Assembly (NCBI GenBank): GCA_002713145.1
Contig: PAVS01000014.1
Coordinates: 1-64,000, forward strand
Direction: 5' to 3'
From: Halobacteriovoraceae bacterium
Lineage (GTDB): Bacteria; Bdellovibrionota; Bacteriovoracia; Bacteriovoracales; Bacteriovoracaceae
Length of the DNA stretch: 64,000 bases
Under the pieces are notes generated by a model. That model saw only the letters and a list, made by a program, of their open reading frames with translations, was not told the origin of the DNA and searched no databases. The position numbers were made by a program, and so were the translations under genes. Position 1 is the stretch's first letter. Every line of letters starts with the position of its first letter. Below are positions 1 through 7,170 of the stretch, in pieces.

Positions 1-1
1 A

Positions 2-211
2 GATAATTTTTCTCAAACAGTGTCTGGTCTGCCAGAAGACAAAGATAATTTTTCTCAAACAGTGTCTGGTCTGCCAGAAGACAAAGATGACTTTTCTCAA
101 ACTGTGTCTGGCAGTGCCGAAGATGAGAAGTATGAGCAGTTTGTATCCAATGGACTTGCCGAAGATGAGGATGCAGCACAGTTTCTCTCTGACATAGGGA
201 TCGAAGATGAA
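2..211 (+). repeat. 42-bp in-frame tandem repeat array
   Basis: Units lie at 2-43, 44-85, 86-127, 128-169 and 170-211. The first two are identical, the third differs at several bases, and the fourth and fifth are recognisable mainly at protein level (14 residues each, usually ending in EDE or EDK). The array begins before the window, so the copy number is unknown. Two identical copies next to eroded ones indicate recent expansion at the N-terminal side. Confidence 0.9.
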
Positions 212-2734
212 GCAGAACAGATGCTTGTCTTTGGTGCTGATGATGAACATGAAGAATTTGTTACTGTTGTAGAAGGCGGAGAGGAGAATGCTGAGGATTT
301 TGCTGCCTATTTTGAAGGGGATGATGAACACTTTGAGGAAGATGTCTTTAATTTAGGAAAAGAAGTCTTTGAACATGACCCCAATCAAAAATTTGTGATT
401 CCAGGGGATCCAGTAGAAACTGAAAAGAATATGAAGCTTATTGTTTCTAATAATTTAGAGAAAAATAATAAGTTAAATAAACTCAAACCAGCAGTGAAAG
501 CTTTTATAAAAGAGAATGCACCAAGCCAGTTGAGCGATGCTTTTGCTCGCTATGCCCAAGGCTTGGGTAAGAAAGCTGAAGAACTTACTCCTGAAGAAAT
601 CCACCGGTTTCATAAAGATGAAGTTCCCAAAGTCATCAACTCTCTTTCTCAAAATAAGGAAAAAGTAGCAGAGTTTGCAAATCAAATCTCTCAGGCTCCT
701 GAGCTCAAACGTTCTGAAATTGCAAAGGATAAAAGAATCGTTAAGGCCCATATGGAGCAGGTTGAAGATTCAGCATTCAAGCGTAAAGATCACGTCGTTA
801 AGGCTGATAAAAAAGATCCAGAGAATGAAAAATTTGTTATTGAAGCTGATGAGAAAAAGATTCAAGAGAAAAATGATTTTGAATCTCAGTTTAAAGCCCA
901 ATTTCAAGCTAAAATGCTTGAGATGCAGAAAAAAATGGCCAGCTTACAACAAGAAGCAAATCAAGCTAAAAGTGAAGCTCAGAAATTAAAGCAACAACAA
1001 CCAGCCCAACAAGATGTTCAAAAAGTTCTCCAAGAGACGATGAAAGATAGCTTTAAAAAAGCATTAAAAGACTCTGCTCAACTGACTCCTGAGCAAAAAG
1101 CGGCTAAAGAAAATGAAGTGGTTAAAGGACTCTCAAAATCCCTTCAAATTCCTGAGGAGCAGGTTAAGAATGTTGTTAAAGACTTAAGTTCTAAAAAAGA
1201 AGAGAAAGAAAAACAGGTTATCAAAGAGAATGAAGAGAAAAAGAAGATTTCGGAGGAAGTAGAAAAAGTAGCAGGTGGACAGCCAAATGGTGCTGCTAAT
1301 AAAGCCCTTATTGCAAAATTAAAGCAAGTCGAAGTTGAAAATAAACGACTTAAAGATGGAATCGCAGCTCTTAAGTTAAAACAAGCAGCGGATAAAGATG
1401 TCAGTACAAAAGTGTCTGCCATTAAAGAACAAGCCAAGGTCAATGACAAAGATTTAGAAGAAAAATCTCCTCAAAATGAAGTGTCTCTAAAAGTTCCTGA
1501 GGCTCCTTCTGATGTGAGTGAGAACGAAAAACAAGAAATTATGTCTAAAATGGCTGCCGGTAAAGAATTAACGCCAGAGGAAAAAGAGAAAGTTGCAAAA
1601 GTTTTTGATGCTTCTAAAAATCAAATAGCTGAATTTAAAAAGCAAGCAGAGAGAGAATTGAAAAAGGCAATGCTTGAAGCCGAACAACAAGAAACTCTTT
1701 TTAAAGGTGAGCTCGATAAAGCCACAAAAATGATCAAAGCCAAAGATTTGGTGTTAGATAAGGCAAAAGAAACCATGAAGTCGGCTATAGCTAAAAAAGA
1801 TGAAGAGATTAATGGTCTTAAAGGACAGATAAACACGTTAAATCAAAAATCTTCATCTGATAAACTTGCTGCTTTAGAGGCAGACTTCAAAACCGTTAAA
1901 AAGGATAATGAAAGCCTGGTTAAAATGTCAGAGATGTATAAAGCAAAAATTGAGGATTTAACCAAAAAAGCCCAAGCTGCAAAAAATAATGACGACTCCG
2001 CTCTGATTGCAGATGAAAATAGAAATTTACAACGTGTAAAAACCAGTCTTGAGAAAAAACTTCAAGAAAAAAATCTTAAACTTCAGAAGCTCGAAGCTGA
2101 AAGGCAAGAGAATGTCGATTCCGACACCAAGGCGAAAAACATTATTCATCAGTTGAAAAGTGACAAGATTAAAGCAGAGGGATTGGTTAAAACTCTGAAA
2201 GATCAGCAAAAGTCTATGATGGAGAAAATGCAGAAGTTGGAGAAGGCCAATGATTCTTCTCAAGCAAGAGAAGCTGAGCAGCACAAACAAATCACTAATA
2301 AATTACATGAGAAGATAAAAGTTCTTGAGAAAAAATTAGATCAGGCCAAAGAAGAAGTGAGCACTATTGATAATAGTGAGATAGAAAAAGCTGTTGCCAA
2401 GAAATATGAATCAAAAATTAAAAGTTCCCTTAAAGAGCTTGATATGGCCAAAAATCAAAATAAACAACTTCAAGCTAAGATTAAAGAACTGACAGATCGA
2501 CTCAAAGGTGGAGGAGCTGCTTCTAAAGATGGTAAAGGTGGAAACGCTGGAACACCTAAAGAGAAGAGACTTGAAGCTAATGTTAAAAAACTTAACTCTG
2601 AGCTAAGTAAGGCGAAGAATGAAGCTGTTGAGCAGAAAAAAGAAGTGATGAAGGTTAAGAAAGAGGCAACTGCCTTAAAAAATCAATTAGCCGCACTCAA
2701 ACGAGAATTAGATAAAAGTAAAAAAGCTGCCTAA
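2..2734 (+). CDS. Long coiled-coil protein with N-terminal acidic 14-residue repeats (5' end outside window)
   Basis: The reading frame is already open at base 2, and the first possible start (GTG at 20) lies inside a repeat unit, so the true N-terminus is upstream of the window. At least 910 residues are visible. The first 70 are acidic 14-residue repeats (DNFSQTVSGLPEDK and degenerate copies), followed by an acidic segment and a short KFVI-containing region. From about residue 290 to the end the protein is Glu/Lys/Gln-rich with heptad character, typical of a long coiled coil, broken near residue 830 by a Gly/Ala/Lys linker. No transmembrane segment, enzyme motif or Cys cluster is seen. Whether it carries a signal peptide cannot be known. 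A structural, scaffold or polarity role is only a guess from the architecture. It stands alone; the next gene begins 95 bp downstream. Confidence 0.8.
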   Translation, partial: DNFSQTVSGLPEDKDNFSQTVSGLPEDKDDFSQTVSGSAEDEKYEQFVSNGLAEDEDAAQFLSDIGIEDEAEQMLVFGADDEHEEFVTVVEGGEENAEDFAAYFEGDDEHFEEDVFNLGKEVFEHDPNQKFVIPGDPVETEKNMKLIVSNNLEKNNKLNKLKPAVKAFIKENAPSQLSDAFARYAQGLGKKAEELTPEEIHRFHKDEVPKVINSLSQNKEKVAEFANQISQAPELKRSEIAKDKRIVKAHMEQVEDSAFKRKDHVVKADKKDPENEKFVIEADEKKIQEKNDFESQFKAQFQAKMLEMQKKMASLQQEANQAKSEAQKLKQQQPAQQDVQKVLQETMKDSFKKALKDSAQLTPEQKAAKENEVVKGLSKSLQIPEEQVKNVVKDLSSKKEEKEKQVIKENEEKKKISEEVEKVAGGQPNGAANKALIAKLKQVEVENKRLKDGIAALKLKQAADKDVSTKVSAIKEQAKVNDKDLEEKSPQNEVSLKVPEAPSDVSENEKQEIMSKMAAGKELTPEEKEKVAKVFDASKNQIAEFKKQAERELKKAMLEAEQQETLFKGELDKATKMIKAKDLVLDKAKETMKSAIAKKDEEINGLKGQINTLNQKSSSDKLAALEADFKTVKKDNESLVKMSEMYKAKIEDLTKKAQAAKNNDDSALIADENRNLQRVKTSLEKKLQEKNLKLQKLEAERQENVDSDTKAKNIIHQLKSDKIKAEGLVKTLKDQQKSMMEKMQKLEKANDSSQAREAEQHKQITNKLHEKIKVLEKKLDQAKEEVSTIDNSEIEKAVAKKYESKIKSSLKELDMAKNQNKQLQAKIKELTDRLKGGGAASKDGKGGNAGTPKEKRLEANVKKLNSELSKAKNEAVEQKKEVMKVKKEATALKNQLAALKRELDKSKKAA

Positions 2735-2829
2735 AGTTTAAACAATTCAATTTAACCCAATGTAATACTTTCAAATCTTTTGAGACGCAAAAAAGCTCAT
2801 GATACTTTTAATAAAAGTTTAGGAGTATT

Positions 2830-3297
2830 ATGATGAAAATCTTATTATTAGGATTCGTGTTAAGTTTCAATGTTTTGGCCAATGATCTCATGATCTATAG
2901 TTGTGATGTCTTTTTACCCGATAATCCTGATCATATCATTAACCAAGCCGTTTTAACGAACCAGACAGTGGATGGCGAACTTGATCTATGGTTTACACAA
3001 GATGATGCGAAACACGAGAAAAACTTAGTTCGTTTTGATTTGAAAAACGACCCGGAACTCTCTGCAAACGAATACGAAGTTTCTCAAATTGCAAAAATAA
3101 CCAGCTGGAATAAAGAGAAAAATGAAAACGTAGTGAACAAATTGGACTTTGGTGCACCCACTCATCTTCATATGTATAAACATAGTGTATTTATCACGGC
3201 CAAGGGTACGATTCCTCTTCTCCACCAAGCAGAAGTTGTTTTGAGGTGCGAGAACCAATTGAGGCACCAAGTTTGTGCTGAATTAGGATGTAATTAA
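2830..3297 (+). CDS. Small secreted protein of unknown function
   Basis: 155 residues. It begins with MMKILLLGFVLSFNVLA, a standard Sec signal peptide with likely cleavage before NDLMIYSC, so the mature protein should be periplasmic or exported. It has four cysteines in the mature part (one near the new N-terminus, three near the C-terminus), compatible with disulfides. An AGGAG ribosome site sits just upstream of a double ATG (2830/2833). I recognise no family. It is followed by a tRNA gene with its own promoter, so it is probably monocistronic. Confidence 0.75.
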   Translation: MMKILLLGFVLSFNVLANDLMIYSCDVFLPDNPDHIINQAVLTNQTVDGELDLWFTQDDAKHEKNLVRFDLKNDPELSANEYEVSQIAKITSWNKEKNENVVNKLDFGAPTHLHMYKHSVFITAKGTIPLLHQAEVVLRCENQLRHQVCAELGCN

Positions 3298-3330
3298 CGC
3301 TCGGCGTACTAAACTGTCCTAAATTTTCCC

Positions 3331-3359
3331 TTGCCAATTTAGTGGCTAAAATTTATAAC
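3331..3359 (+). promoter_or_regulatory. Sigma-70 type promoter for tRNA-Leu
   Basis: A -35 box TTGCCA (3331-3336), a 17-bp spacer and a -10 box TATAAC (3354-3359) lie about 20 bp upstream of the tRNA 5' end. Spacing is ideal and both hexamers are close to consensus. Confidence 0.65.
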
Positions 3360-3379
3360 TTATAACACTGAAATCATGT

Positions 3380-3464
3380 GCACGAGTGGTGGAATTGGTA
3401 GACACGCCAGACTTAGGATCTGGTGCCGCAAGGTGTGAAGGTTCAAGTCCTTTCTCGTGCACCA
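3380..3464 (+). tRNA. tRNA-Leu (anticodon UAG)
   Basis: The 85-nt gene folds as a class II tRNA. The acceptor 5' arm GCACGAG pairs with 3' CTCGTGC, followed by discriminator A and an encoded CCA. The anticodon stem CCAGA/TCTGG encloses CTTAGGA with anticodon TAG at 3414-3416, reading CUN leucine codons. The T-loop GTTCAAGTC is present, and the variable arm is long, as expected for tRNA-Leu. No integrase or att-like repeat is seen beside it. Confidence 0.97.
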
Positions 3465-3590
3465 CTTTCTTGATAAAACAATCCAAAATTCATCTTTTCC
3501 CTGTTCAATTTATTTACACCCTATGAAAATTTAGCAGACTCTCTCCATTCATCCATATTTTCTACTATGATAAAGACAAAAGGAATATGT

Positions 3591-4010
3591 ATGTTAAGCC
3601 GTTTTGCCAAAACTTTTATATTTATTTGTCTCATGACTTTGAGCATGCATGTACAAGCTGAAGTCAGAACTTATCCCGTTCACAATTGTAATCTCATTAA
3701 TAAAATGGGCGGTTCAAAAATATTTTCTGGAGTTGAAGGTCTATTGAAAGTTCATTTTGAAAGAGAGAATACCAAAATAGAAATCGAGCTTGATGAGTTT
3801 AATCAACACTGGGAAAGTCGTTGGTTTAAAGCAAAACATATATTTGAAATTAATAATGAACTTTATGGAAATCACTTAATTGTAAAAAAACTTTTAGGTT
3901 TAAACGTAAGCGAAACTGAAGAGTATTTTCAGCTGACAGAGAATTCAATCTTATTGGGTCAAAAGGTTTCTGAAAGTTATGAACGATCATTCTATTGTGA
4001 GCTGCAATAA
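3591..4010 (+). CDS. Small secreted protein, co-transcribed with the S1 protease
   Basis: 139 residues from the ATG at 3591, chosen over an in-frame ATG at 3567 because an AAAAGGA site lies 6 nt upstream and the protein then begins directly with a signal peptide (MLSRFAKTFIFICLMTLSM, cleavage after VQA). The mature domain is about 115 residues with two cysteines (HNCN near the start, YCEL at the end), consistent with one disulfide joining the ends. No family is recognised. Its TAA is followed immediately by the ATG of the protease gene (0-nt gap), so the two are translationally linked. A chaperone, inhibitor or partner of the protease is possible, but this rests on position alone. Confidence 0.75.
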   Translation: MLSRFAKTFIFICLMTLSMHVQAEVRTYPVHNCNLINKMGGSKIFSGVEGLLKVHFERENTKIEIELDEFNQHWESRWFKAKHIFEINNELYGNHLIVKKLLGLNVSETEEYFQLTENSILLGQKVSESYERSFYCELQ

Positions 4011-4799
4011 ATGAAGAAAACTCTCTCTCTAATACTCCTTTTTTCTGTATCTCATGTCTTTGCCCTTAAAGGTGGAGTCTATTTTAAAGCAGAAGAATTT
4101 CCTGCGGTTGTAGCCGTATATCAAACAAGCCGTAAGTCTTGTACGGCGACTAAAATAGCTCCAAAAATGTATTTAACTGCAGCTCATTGTATTGCTCTAT
4201 TAAATTTATCTGACTTTATGCGGGGAAATCTCTATATAAAACAATCATTAAATTCATTTTCAGGTAATATATCAGAAATTTATCTTCACCCTAGTGTGGA
4301 GCTTAATGATTTTACGGGGAGTGATTCTCCAAGACTAAGAGTTAGTTCTATTTTTTCACATATTTTCTCACGTAATATTATTGATGTCGGTATTATCAAA
4401 CTTAAAGAAGAAATTCCTGAAATTGCTAGCATGGGATTTTATGAAGGACGTATCCAAAGGAAAATGCCAGTGACCCTGACCGCTTATGGTGATACGGGAA
4501 GTGGTTATCCACTTTTTCCACGAACGGCTCCCCAAGAAATTAAAAAGGTAGGAGGCTTGTTTATTCAAGTGAAACCCTCTCGCAAGTACCCCGCAGAAGT
4601 CATGCCAGGAGACTCAGGTTCTGCCCTTCTTATTAATGAAAACGGGGAAAATAAAATTGCAGGTGTAGCCGCATGGAAGAAGCCGGGTATTTTTGGTTCC
4701 ACCGGCTATTTTGTACACCCTCAACATTTCCAAGATTGGGCTTTTGATGTTTTAGATGGTCTGGTAGGGCCTAACTATACCTTGCCTGATTTTGATTAA
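4011..4799 (+). CDS. Secreted trypsin-like serine protease (family S1)
   Basis: 262 residues with a Sec signal peptide (about 1-18). The chymotrypsin-fold triad is visible: His59 in TAAHC, Asp125 in IDVGIIKL and Ser202 in PGDSGSALL. Cys44 and Cys60 flank the His motif and can form the usual disulfide. The oxyanion-hole motif is GDSGS rather than GDSGG. There is no C-terminal extension or membrane anchor, so it should be a soluble periplasmic or exported endopeptidase. The gene abuts the preceding small secreted-protein gene. Substrate specificity is not readable from the sequence. Predatory relatives encode many such proteases, but a role in prey digestion is inference. Confidence 0.92.
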   Translation: MKKTLSLILLFSVSHVFALKGGVYFKAEEFPAVVAVYQTSRKSCTATKIAPKMYLTAAHCIALLNLSDFMRGNLYIKQSLNSFSGNISEIYLHPSVELNDFTGSDSPRLRVSSIFSHIFSRNIIDVGIIKLKEEIPEIASMGFYEGRIQRKMPVTLTAYGDTGSGYPLFPRTAPQEIKKVGGLFIQVKPSRKYPAEVMPGDSGSALLINENGENKIAGVAAWKKPGIFGSTGYFVHPQHFQDWAFDVLDGLVGPNYTLPDFD

Positions 4800-4908
4800 A
4801 ATCAGAGTAGGGTGTTTAAAATCTAGACGATTTTTAATTAAAATTCATCATTTTTCTGGCATCTTATTTGCAACTTATTACACTATATAAGTTTAATGAG
4901 GAGAGAGA

Positions 4909-5313
4909 ATGAAAGTCTTATTAACCATCATCATGATGTCATTTTTGGTTGCTTGTTCAACAGAAGATAGTGGGGGAAGCAGTAGCAGTTCTTCAAAATC
5001 TGTACTAACGACTGAGCTAGCTAAGCAAATAGCCGCTAATGAGTGGTGTTCCCAAGAGATTGTCGATCAGAACACTATGGAGCGGTACTATGAAAGATAC
5101 CATTTTAGATCTGATGGAAAGATTATTTATAAGCAGATGAATACTCAAACTAATAGTGTCATGAGTAATGATAGTGGAACTTGGTCTGCAACTGAGTCAA
5201 AACTAACTATCAAAAATAAAAATGGAACGAATTCTTATAATGCTCAAGTCCAAAATTATTACCTCATTGTTCAGGGGCAAAACACCAGCTACTTCCAAGA
5301 ATGTCGTCAATAA
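4909..5313 (+). CDS. Small lipoprotein of unknown function
   Basis: 134 residues with a lipoprotein signal ending in the lipobox LVAC (Cys16), then a Ser/Gly-rich tether and a roughly 100-residue domain. That domain contains alternating Tyr/Thr/Asn-rich strands (for example HFRSDGKIIYK and GTWSATESKLTI), reminiscent of the lipocalin-like beta sheets in many small lipoproteins. A strong GAGGAGAG ribosome site precedes the ATG. A hairpin terminator follows 17 bp after the stop. Function unknown. Confidence 0.75.
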   Translation: MKVLLTIIMMSFLVACSTEDSGGSSSSSSKSVLTTELAKQIAANEWCSQEIVDQNTMERYYERYHFRSDGKIIYKQMNTQTNSVMSNDSGTWSATESKLTIKNKNGTNSYNAQVQNYYLIVQGQNTSYFQECRQ

Positions 5314-5329
5314 ATTTAAGCAAAAAAAA

Positions 5330-5348
5330 AGCCCTCTTGAAGAGGGCT
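5330..5348 (-). terminator. Rho-independent terminator between convergent genes
   Basis: AGCCCTCTT and AAGAGGGCT flank a single G, giving a near-perfect G+C-rich hairpin. Eight A residues at 5322-5329 become a U-tract when read on the minus strand, so it serves best the minus-strand gene ending at 5355. It may also stop the plus-strand lipoprotein transcript, though the T-tract there is poor. Confidence 0.85.
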
Positions 5349-5354
5349 TGATAT

Positions 5355-6761
5355 TTATCTCAGTTGTACTAAGTTTCCAAGTTCATTCATGTAGCCTACA
5401 ACACCAAAGCCCGGCTGGTCGCCAATAAAGCCTTTGTTTTGTTTGACCCATACGAAGTCTGGTCGGTCATAGCTAAGCCACATCCCACCTATGATATTGC
5501 CTTCCTTATCTAGGTCAATATAATATTCGAGATTCTTCTCTGCATGTCTATAATTGCTTGTTCCTGAGGTTGGCTCCCACCAAGCGTAAAATTCATCATC
5601 ACTACCATCTTGAACCCAGAACATACGTCCACCGTCATTGGCATATCTCATGATCATATTTACTTTGATTTGCGTTTGAGTGCCAGGTGTCGCATTTGCT
5701 CTGACTTTTTTAGACATTTTATATTTGGCATCGTACTCATACACTGGCTGGTTCCACACTTCTTTATCTCTAACTGCTTCAGCAGTAAAGCCTTCGTTTC
5801 TCAAACCGATGAGATTTCCTATGACAAGGTGGAAAGCTCCCGCATTCATATCAACGCAATTTTCAGGAACTTTTTTAGTCACAATTTCCCCGTTGATAAC
5901 TTCTTTATAGTACTCAACTCCATCTTTTATAAACCAAGCTTCCTCTGGGAAGACTGTCTCACATCTGTCTCCTACAAAACTCGCCCAACCAAGTCTTTGA
6001 GTTTTAGGATTTGTTGTGATGGCATCATGATAGTAACTAAGCAGCGCTTTAAGGTCTGAGCTTCCAAAGTTTAAGGTGATTCCCTTAGCAGTAACAGTCA
6101 TAGGCTCTGGCTCTTCAAATTCAAGAGATGCTGATGTCCAGCCATTACAAATTCCTTCCCAGTATTCGCGAAAAGGATTGGTCTGGATGTGAAGGACATT
6201 ATGAGTTAGTTCCATGGATAGATAATCATCTTCTGATAAAAGATACTTATAGACATCATATTTTTCAGCAGGGGAGAGCTTGTCCAGCTCAGCTTGGGAC
6301 ATTGACATAATATCAGCTGGCGATTGTGGTCTACTGATATTAAAAAAGTATTTTGCATGAAGATTCTTTTTCTTGTTTAAAAGCTCAACTCTTTCAGTTT
6401 CTAGCTCTTCAATTTGAGCAATAACTTGTAGAGCCTCGGTGCGATTCATATTCTCTGTGAAAATAGACTTTCTTAGTTTTTCCATTTCATCTTTGATGTT
6501 TGAAATTTGAACATGTAGGGGAGCAAAACTCGGTGTTTGATAGAAATCATTCCAACGAAAAGCGATACCCCCATATATATGGGGCCAGAAGGAATTGGCC
6601 CAAGGAATGTTATCCTCAGATAGTTTGGCTGATTTAGGTAGATTCGAAAATTTAGATTCGTATTTCTCTCCTAACACCCAACTTGGTTTGTTATTTCCAG
6701 TGTAACTAAAAACAGCACTTGATAATAGGGAACCTATTAAAACTAGTGAATGTAATTTCAT
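5355..6761 (-). CDS. Secreted transglutaminase-elicitor-like protein
   Basis: 468 residues from the ATG at 6761, chosen because GAGGAGT sits just upstream and a signal peptide follows at once (MKLHSLVLIGSLLSSAVFS). A helical segment at residues 85-135 is coiled-coil-like. Conserved-looking blocks are GICNGWTSASLEFEEPEP with Cys205, FGSSDLKALLSYY, and CVDMNAGAFHLVIGN with His311, followed by RDKEVWNQPVYEY. To my recollection these match the bacterial branch of the transglutaminase-elicitor family (Pfam TGase_elicitor), in which a Cys/His pair would cross-link or hydrolyse glutamine side chains. Activity is unproven. It is read away from another protein with a transglutaminase-like signature at 7171. 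Family assignment is from memory of motifs and is moderately sure. Confidence 0.65.
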   Translation of the reverse strand: MKLHSLVLIGSLLSSAVFSYTGNNKPSWVLGEKYESKFSNLPKSAKLSEDNIPWANSFWPHIYGGIAFRWNDFYQTPSFAPLHVQISNIKDEMEKLRKSIFTENMNRTEALQVIAQIEELETERVELLNKKKNLHAKYFFNISRPQSPADIMSMSQAELDKLSPAEKYDVYKYLLSEDDYLSMELTHNVLHIQTNPFREYWEGICNGWTSASLEFEEPEPMTVTAKGITLNFGSSDLKALLSYYHDAITTNPKTQRLGWASFVGDRCETVFPEEAWFIKDGVEYYKEVINGEIVTKKVPENCVDMNAGAFHLVIGNLIGLRNEGFTAEAVRDKEVWNQPVYEYDAKYKMSKKVRANATPGTQTQIKVNMIMRYANDGGRMFWVQDGSDDEFYAWWEPTSGTSNYRHAEKNLEYYIDLDKEGNIIGGMWLSYDRPDFVWVKQNKGFIGDQPGFGVVGYMNELGNLVQLR

Positions 6762-7170
6762 GCTTAACTCCTCAAACACTTTTTTTATCTTGTCTAACAA
6801 TTATTTAATTTTCTAATTTAAACTTCTTTCTCTTGTTTAACTCATGTGAACAAATAATCACAAGCTTTTAGGTGTCTAAAAAATAAAGGGTTTCGTTATA
6901 ACCTCTCCATCAATTTAAAATTCCGCGTACTCTATCAAAAAAGAGTGAATTAGCTAGTTGTGAGCCGATGAACTGTAAATATTACCTTTTTTGCCAATAA
7001 ATGTTTGCAAGCTAAATAGCTGTTTTAGATGGGAAAAATAGCTTAAGTATCAGTAATTACAGTCTTATTTGTGTAGTTCTTAATTTTTATTATGTGTAAT
7101 TATCAACACAACTTAAAATATTTGAAAAGCAGTACGTGAGTTCAGAATATTTAACTAAATGGGGATAGTT
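6762..7170. other. Divergent intergenic region, about 410 bp
   Basis: A very A+T-rich spacer between the divergent genes starting at 6761 and 7171. I see no gene with a ribosome site, no tRNA or known structured RNA, and no riboswitch consensus. It should contain the two divergent promoters. One candidate for the rightward gene is listed separately; none convincing was found for the leftward gene. Its length is unusual here, as most gaps are under 150 bp, so a regulatory region is likely. Confidence 0.5.
7122..7150 (+). promoter_or_regulatory. Candidate promoter for the 7171 gene
   Basis: TTGAAA (7122-7127), a 17-bp spacer and GAATAT (7145-7150). The -35 box is near consensus and the -10 box is poor. 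It would start transcription about 14 nt before the ATG at 7171, which argues against the upstream in-frame ATG at 7159. Confidence 0.35.

Noticed and set aside
2..211. Regular 42-bp repeats as a CRISPR or structural RNA
   Set aside because: The units are contiguous with no spacers, stay in one reading frame and code an acidic protein motif.
3380..3464. tRNA-Leu as an integration site of a mobile island
   Set aside because: There is no integrase, no duplicated tRNA 3' end nearby, and the flanking genes have no sign of mobility.
5610..6310. Plus-strand open frames inside the transglutaminase-elicitor-like gene
   Set aside because: They are antisense shadows with no ribosome site and no domain pattern. 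The minus-strand protein has conserved-looking blocks throughout.
6850..7120. A riboswitch or small RNA in the long divergent spacer
   Set aside because: I checked by eye for c-di-GMP, cobalamin, TPP and SAM-type cores and for strong G+C hairpins and saw none. A 10-codon frame near 6969 has no ribosome site. A covariance-model search would be decisive.
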